A DNA stretch of 64,000 nucleotides, from assembly GCA_033439765.1 (NCBI GenBank), contig JAULSN010000003.1, forward strand, positions 2,542,001 through 2,606,000, in the 5' to 3' direction. The first letter of the stretch is position 1, and every line of letters begins with the position of its first letter. The notes beneath the pieces were generated by a model. The model made no database searches. It was not told the origin of the DNA and saw nothing but the letters and a program-made list of their open reading frames with translations. Made by a program: the position numbers and the translations under genes. Positions 57,866 to 64,000 of the stretch are shown here, in pieces. Origin of the DNA: Lasiosphaeria ovina (taxonomy: Eukaryota; Ascomycota; Sordariomycetes; Sordariales; Lasiosphaeriaceae).

Positions 57866-60800
57866 ATGTTGGTTGCCGATAAGCACTTGACGTTCACACT
57901 CCTGGTCGCGCTATCTCTTGCTGGTCGCACGGCGGCAGAAAGCGGAGATGACCTTTCCAACAACCTCTTCTCGGATCTAGCGCCGTATGTCGTGCGATCT
58001 GTCGAGAGAGCCCCGAAGAGCCCATAGCTGATCTTCTCCCAGGCTGCTAGCGCTCTTCGAAGAGCGAGCGACGATGCAGTTCCTAAGCCAATCGATGGGG
58101 TGGGCCGACAACATTATGCTGGCCATGGCTCCCCTCGGCATCATTACCGTCATCATCAGTGCCATCAGAGTCGGGGGTCCCTCGTGGCTCAAAGCCGTCA
58201 TCGGAAGAGCAAGGGGAAACCTTGCCGTCGCCGAGGCCGAATTGATGTCATCCACTTCTAAAGACGTCTGCGAGCTCTGGAATGGCGAGCACGTGGTGAG
58301 GATGGCAGGAAAGGGCCCGATTCGAGAGTTCCTTCTCGTGCTGCCGGCGCAAGTTGAGGGGGGTGCCAAAGGGGTTCCGGGAGGCGAGAAACAAAAACCA
58401 AAGATGACGCTGGGCGAACTAAAGGACAAGACTAAGGAGTGCTTCAAGATCGGTTAGCCCACCCTATCTCTCTTCTGGGCGACCTGTCTCAATCTTACCG
58501 TGGATCAAAAGCCCCGGTATGAAGAGTCGGGGCCCAAAGGGGAGGCTCAAGACACGTCTTCGGCCTCGGTCCCCGAGATCTTCATCCTTCGAAATACCGA
58601 CGTCGAAGCCCCAAACATTACCCATAACGCTCACGATCATGTCGGAAGGACCAGCCTTCGCTTGGGTGCGGCCGTCGGAATCGTGCTCCAGTTATGGGTG
58701 TGCTGGTTTACTCGGGGTTTGTCACCTACTACCCCGCGCTGGCGTTCCTCAAAGATGGCATGCCCGTTGCTCCTCACGCGTACCCCCTCACTGCGGGGGG
58801 AACCCTGATCTTGGTATCGGGCATGCTGATCTGCTCTCACGTGGTAGAAAGCAGCACCGTGGAGACGAGACACCGAGTTAAGTCCGGGAAGGCCGCCCAA
58901 GTCATTTGGCTTCAGAGAGCCGGAACCGTGAACGACCAGTCCTTTGCGTCGTATGCGATATTTGCCGACGGTTTACGAAGCGTCATCACAACGTCTCAGC
59001 GACAGCACAACGGAGGCCCCCATCATGAAGAGGAGGAGGAGGAGAAGGAGAGCCAACAAGCGCATGGCTTGGAGGATGAAACTGACGTGAAGAAGGAAGG
59101 AGGTAGGAAGACCCCCCAGATCCTACAAGTCAAAGCCGTTCTTGGCACAATCATCAGCATCTGCGGGTTCTTGGTGCAGTTTGTCGGCCTGCGTGGGATG
59201 CATTGGTCTGCCTCCATCGCCCAGCTCGGCGCCACCCTCGTTATGACTGTTCTCAGGACATTAGTCCGACGAAGACTCGCGGAACCACTTCTGGCTCGGC
59301 GCCTCAGTTCAGGGTACGAGATTGAATGGTTGGCCATGTCGCTCGCGGGGTATCTCGGTGGCGCGTCTGGGTTGGCACCTTCAAAAACCAACGAGAGGGA
59401 GGGCGGCAGGCCGTGGAAGGAAGATTTGGATTGGGCTATGAAAGTTGGAGACCCTGCCACGTACAAAGGCCTCCTCCCGGTAAGAACTTGAACAGACAAT
59501 GCCTCACCACTCGCGCGGGCATCTCACTTGGATATTGAATTGCAGGCGATATCATGGCGGAGACGGCGAGAAACAGGAAAGAAAGCCGCGCGAGGAATGC
59601 AAATTTGAGGATGTTGATGCCCAAATTTCCAAAGCCTGTAGGGCCATGAGGATTAGGAGAGACCTCGGCGAGCTCGCGGACTGGCACGGACCGGCGTCGA
59701 TGGAGTCTATCGCTGTTGCGAAAGCAATCGAAATCACAATGGATGCCCTTTTTGGTACGCCAGGGGAGCTCGGAGACGAGTGTGCCTGGTCACTGGAGGG
59801 CTGTGGGAGCTTTCCGGTTCATTTCCGGCTCCAGAGGAAGAATGGAGCGTGGAAGGCATTCTCGGACGAGATCGAAGCGACGCTCTCGCTGTGGCTGTTT
59901 TCCGTCATTGAGAAGGAGCGCAGCTATGACAACGAGTCAGACCCGCCGCATGGCTTCGCTGACCGTCGGAGAAGACGTCCCACAGGCGACGACCCGTGGC
60001 TCCGGACCAAGGGGACGGTCAATCGGCGCAGTCTCCGACTTTTGGGCTCTTATACACCGGCTCTGCATCGAGACCTACGGTGGTGGATGCCTAATGGTGC
60101 TGCAGGTGTCATCGGGGCGGAGACTAGCCAGGCCCAGTCGAAAATCAGCGAGGGTGGCAAAATTGATGTGGATGGTCATAGGATCGTCGGGTCCGCTGGC
60201 GAGCTATCTCAACCGTCTGGGAGTGACAAGCCCGAGCGAGCCACTACATACGTGGCATCCCAGCTCCCAGCACCTTATGCTGGCGACTCAGCCAGCCACC
60301 CAACCAGTCATAACACCGGCAGAGGGGAACGTCTCCTCACCACGGAGCCGTACTGTTCCTTGACGGCACTCCTCGCTCAGGACATTTTCTCTACTTTCAT
60401 GTGGACTGTGGCAAAGACAATGAAAAGTCCAATCCCGGAGGGGGTGAATATACGACCTGCAGAGCCAGCACAACAGGACGGTCAGAGGGGGGCTGATTCT
60501 GAGTGGCAGAATTTCACCCTCCACAACTCCCGGCTTTCGAAAATGGCACACGACATTCAACAAACAGGGCTTGGCACCTTGGAGGAAGCATGGTTGTGCA
60601 TACTGCCCCCGTTGAGCGTGGAAAGAAAACTGCCGCACGCAGATGATGTCCTCGTTGAGTGGGTCCAACAACACGCTAGGAAGCACGAGAAGCAAAGTCA
60701 TTGGAAGGAGACTGGCGACGCATACATCTGGCTCTCGCATGTTGCAGACACATTTGCAGGTCATAGCCGAATCGCGAACCGGTCTGCCGCCATCCTTTTG

Positions 60801-62027
60801 GAGTTGTTGGGCCTGGTCAGCAATGCGCTCACGACACGGAGGGACCAAATGTCCAGCAGACTGAGGGAGAATGATGAGCTGGAAGAGCTGCGCGCAAGGC
60901 TTGTGGTGGAGCTCAACGACAACCGCCATGGTGCCCTCTCGAATCTCGGGTGGTCCTTCGCGAACCAGATACAGGGCCGTCTCTGGATGCATGAACTCGA
61001 TCTCAAGCTCCCGTCGAAGCAGGAGGATGGGGGGGCAAGTAGCAGCCTGTCGTGGCTCAGCCCCGTCACCCTCCAGGACGACTACTCCGGAGCCCACCAA
61101 CGTTCCAGTATGTTAGGCCGCCTATGCGGAAAGGATGAAAACAAAAGAGCAAAGGACATGTTCGACTGGACATTGCTACACTTCGCGGCCATGGTGGGAA
61201 ACTCCTACAACGTTTACCAATTACTCCACTCCAAGGACCCAGCGGGCGCCAAAGTAGATATCAACGCCCAAGATCTGATAGGGTGGACGCCGCTGCATTA
61301 TGCCTGCCGTCGCCATGGGAGCCCAAATGAAGAGAGTAGCATCGTAACGGGTCTCGTGCGAGGGGGAACAGATATCAACTTGCGAGGCAGAGACGGCATA
61401 TCGCCGTTGCACTGCGCAGCCATGAGTGGCCGTGCCGACATTGACGCGCTGGATATATCGAGATGCACTCCGCTGCATTGGGCCGCGTACCGAGGGCATT
61501 CGGACGTCGTCCAGCTTCTGCAGCCTGATTCGAACCCCGAACTCCGGGACCGCAACGGCAGGACCCCCTTGCATCTGGCAGCCATGGCTGGGAGGGAGCA
61601 TGTTATTGTTATTCTGGCTGATGGCGCCAAGAGCGATTACATGGAGACAATTGACCACGACGGCCGGACGGCCCTCACGTTCGCGGCCGAGCACGGGCAT
61701 GAGTCTGTTGTCAAGCTGCTGCTGGATCGGGGAGCCCATGTTGGCTCTGGTGGGGACGGTGGGAATCGGAAGGCGCTCTCGTTCGCCGCCGAGCACGGGC
61801 ACGAGGCCATTGTGAAGCTGCTGCTTGTCCGGGGCGCCGCCGTTGACACCAGGGACATTTTTGGTGGGAGACCATCGACCTACGCCAAGAAATCAGGGCA
61901 TGAGTCTATTGTCAAGCTGCTAATTGATAGGGGGGCTAGCCCCTATTTCTTAGATCCGCCCTTTGTCAGATCCCAACGTTCACGATACGGCCGTGGTGGA
62001 CGGCCTGCGCACAACATGCTTCGGTAG
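57866..62027 (+). CDS. Membrane protein with C-terminal ankyrin repeats, apparently frameshifted
   Basis: Exon 1 57866-57984 holds a signal-like segment (HLTFTLLVALSLAG). The intron 57985-58042 (donor GTATGT) joins DLAP to LLALFEERATMQFLSQSMGW. Intron 2 is likely 58453-58524. The membrane part contains IMLAMAPLGIITVIISAIRV, ALAFLKDGMPV, LILVSGMLICSHVVESST, WLQRAGTVNDQ and ISICGFLVQFVGL, a conserved arrangement in large fungal ankyrin proteins. From 59,560 one frame runs to 62027 and ends in about seven ankyrin repeats (TPLHYACRRHG, SPLHCAAMSG, TPLHWAAYRG, TPLHLAAMAGR, ALTFAAEHGHESVVKLLL). Two breaks remain: a 2-nt insertion near 58692 (VLQL to GVLVY), and the junction at 59,480-59,560, where donor CCG|GTAAGA and acceptor TTGCAG do not agree in phase. 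The gene may be inactive or contain sequencing errors. Confidence 0.7.
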
Positions 62028-62398
62028 TAGATAGTTAGCTTGAGGGGCAGACAGGGTGATATAATAACTCAACTACCTTGATCGTACCCAGATCTCTTCA
62101 AGGCCTACTTCGCATGACGCCCGAACCAAGCAACCTCCAATCACCCCCTCCTCTCCATCTCTATTAACCCTCTCAATTACCCTTATATAGTGGTTCTAGT
62201 TCTACGGCTTTGAGTCTAGGTATTATATAAGAGCACACTCCTCAAAGAAATCTAATTCCCTTATATCCCGGAATTCCTATTATTGCCGCCCTTAGGTTAG
62301 TAGTTTTTAAGCTCGAGCAAAAGCGATGCACAGGACGGGCTAGGCGTTGCCAAAAGCAGCACCCATCTTTATTTAGTGCTACGTTGCCTCGTTTTTAA
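62028..62398. other. Intergenic between convergent genes, no gene seen
   Basis: AT-rich 3' flanks of the ankyrin gene (+) and the HET gene (-). Confidence 0.6.
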
Positions 62399-64000
62399 TC
62401 ATTCAATCCATACTCGTATGCAGCTTGCTTCATCCCAAGCCTCTCCATTCATGAGACCTTGAGCTTGACAGTCCCCAACTAGTTTCCATCTCGCACTACT
62501 CCCCCTACGCAGAACAAGAGGCGCTCTCGAGCCTTCCAAAACGAATACCCGATCTCCCGGATTAGTTAGTGTAGGCGCCAAGGCAAGGTATCCGGTTCTA
62601 GTACGCACTAGACACCTTTCATCCATCTGGAGAATATCGCTCAGTCTATCTAGAACAGCAACATGGTTCAGGCCCAGGAAAAACAGTCTATAGGAGAGTT
62701 CCAAAAGTCGCAACGCGCAGCACACAAACACAAAACTGGATGGCATCCTCTCAAGGAAGCTGAAATAGTTCCGTATAAACGTGTCGAATTGGCTCAAAAG
62801 AGCACCATGTTCTTCATCCGAGAGACCAGGCTCCCTATCGTATATAGGGCGCACCAGTTTGCGAAATGCGTCCTCTGTCGTCTCATTAGAGCCGCGGTAT
62901 GAGCGTGTAGGCCAGACCTGAGCCACGCGGCGCCAAATAAGATAGGCGCACACCGTCTCAGCACCCAACTCGGTACCCCCGAGCCCAAACTTCCCGCGAA
63001 GCCTCATCGAAGATGCCACGGCTTCCACACTGTCGATTTCGTACCCGGAGAGGCCGAGGGTTTTTCCTTCGTTGTCGAATACCGGAGAGCATGTCGATGT
63101 CCCGCTAGCCCGGAAATTCTGCGGATTGCGGCTTTCCGGATCCCATGCATATAAACTAGCCGGAGAGGAGGTCGTCCAGCTGTCTACTGGCAGCCACGCC
63201 CACGACGGCAGAGACGTAAATGACCCTGGGTCTCTACAGCCAATGCTACCGGCTAGGATTCCAGCATCGCCTGTTGCACGAAGAAAATTGCTAGTGAAAG
63301 TCCTGAACACATCGACTGGTGGGGTCCCATAATCAACTTGGATAGGAATGGCGGGAGCGTCTGAATTTACCAGGCCAAGCAGGGCATATATTTTGTCTCG
63401 CGCATCCGTTGCAGAAAACGGACGGGCATGCCAGACCTTAGAGAGCAGGCTTTCCGGAGCGGAAGAGCGGAAGTTTCTTCGCTCTTTGATAAGACTTCTG
63501 GTGGGGTGAAACTCGGCTATTTCTTCGATGACGGTTATTGCGCGTTCGAATGTGTCCCACGGAAGCGAATGGTGTCCGCAAAAAATGGTGGCCGCTTGGG
63601 ATACAGCCACCTCCTGTATAATCCAAACGCGATTGAAATAAGCCTCGCTAATCAAAGGTACTATTGCTTGAAGCGCGCGGCCACTCCTGAATTCGTCGAT
63701 AAACAGGCGGCGCCGAAGACGGCGTTCGCTTTGGCTCTCGGTGGCGTACTCCTCCAATGCGTCTACCATATCGATGCTGACAGAGTAGCCTGGATGTTGC
63801 TCGCTAAATAGCGCAAGTGACTTCAATATGCTAAATGCCCGGCTCCTGTATGGCTGCGGTGAAGCGCCAAGCCAGATGAGAGTGCATATGCCGTTCTCGT
63901 AGATGTGTCGCATGAGCTGAACCTGCGCATTCTTCTCGGCTGTATCGGCTTGATTTATGCACACGGCGTCAACCCAGAGCGTGCGTGGACCGTCAGATGA
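62399..64000 (-). CDS. HET-domain protein, 5' end beyond the window
   Basis: Open frame from the right edge to the stop at 62399, over 530 codons. The visible start, TLWVDAVCINQADTAEKN, is the second half of a HET domain, followed by QVQLMRHIYENGICTLIWLG, RVWIIQEVAVS and DARDKIYALLGLVN, all standard for the family. The C-terminal half (WAWLPVDSW, GYEIDSVEAV and a closing DRVFVLEGSRAPLVLRR element) follows the usual layout of long fungal HET proteins. The N-terminal part with the first HET motif (YxALSYxWG) lies outside the window. It is transcribed toward the ankyrin gene, tail to tail. Confidence 0.88.
   Translation of the reverse strand, partial: SSDGPRTLWVDAVCINQADTAEKNAQVQLMRHIYENGICTLIWLGASPQPYRSRAFSILKSLALFSEQHPGYSVSIDMVDALEEYATESQSERRLRRRLFIDEFRSGRALQAIVPLISEAYFNRVWIIQEVAVSQAATIFCGHHSLPWDTFERAITVIEEIAEFHPTRSLIKERRNFRSSAPESLLSKVWHARPFSATDARDKIYALLGLVNSDAPAIPIQVDYGTPPVDVFRTFTSNFLRATGDAGILAGSIGCRDPGSFTSLPSWAWLPVDSWTTSSPASLYAWDPESRNPQNFRASGTSTCSPVFDNEGKTLGLSGYEIDSVEAVASSMRLRGKFGLGGTELGAETVCAYLIWRRVAQVWPTRSYRGSNETTEDAFRKLVRPIYDREPGLSDEEHGALLSQFDTFIRNYFSFLERMPSSFVFVCCALRLLELSYRLFFLGLNHVAVLDRLSDILQMDERCLVRTRTGYLALAPTLTNPGDRVFVLEGSRAPLVLRRGSSARWKLVGDCQAQGLMNGEAWDEASCIRVWIE

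Noticed and set aside
1..64000. CRISPR arrays, rRNA genes or an intact transposable element
   Set aside because: No regularly spaced repeats, rRNA signature or transposase/reverse-transcriptase motif seen; the window is fungal nuclear DNA.

Overview
This window looks like a piece of a filamentous ascomycete (Pezizomycotina) nuclear genome, most likely a Sordariomycete. The genes have short introns of about 50-120 bp with GT..AG ends and CTRAC branch sites. They encode families typical of such fungi: HET-domain proteins, fungal AAA ATPases with a DUF7025-like region, LysM, GH71, an allantoate-permease-like MFS carrier, Argonaute and ankyrin-repeat proteins. Bacterial operon logic does not apply. 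I assembled the multi-exon models by hand, and every model reported as intact keeps a consistent reading frame across all exons.

Left part (1-20 kb). A decayed AAA ATPase lies at the left edge (+), followed by a WbsX-like glycosyltransferase (-). Then comes an intact 1,078-residue AAA ATPase (-), divergent from a DUF7708-like protein that resembles a STAND NTPase without a P-loop (+). That gene faces a HET-domain protein (-) tail to tail. These three make a compact block of genes of the kind linked to fungal self/non-self recognition. An SGNH-hydrolase remnant and a LysM-protein pseudogene follow.

Middle (19-47 kb). Metabolic and transport genes come first: an MDR-type reductase, an MFS carrier with 8 exons and a GH71 alpha-1,3-glucanase without a visible start. 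Next is a large pseudokinase-like protein with low-complexity and repeated C-terminal modules, then an alpha/beta hydrolase. Two paralogous 97-residue secreted proteins with ten cysteines flank a HET-like gene and a decayed membrane-protein relic. A decayed gene of unknown family, a vacuolar iron transporter homologue and a secreted acid phosphatase of the phosphoesterase family follow. The last two are divergent and share a 1-kb promoter region carrying CACGTG sites.

Right part (47-64 kb). An intact Argonaute with a DEDD tetrad is followed by an F-box-like relic split by 1.3 kb containing a minisatellite. Then come a conserved two-exon protein of unknown function, a membrane plus ankyrin-repeat gene with apparent frameshifts, and a HET-domain gene running off the right edge.

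Overall the window mixes housekeeping-type enzymes with a high density of recognition-type genes (three HET genes, one STAND-like, two AAA, one ankyrin, one pseudokinase), secreted effector-like proteins and many decayed copies. Several nonsense codons in the relics can be explained by C-to-T changes, as in repeat-induced point mutation; this is inference. I saw no rRNA gene, convincing tRNA, CRISPR array or intact transposon.
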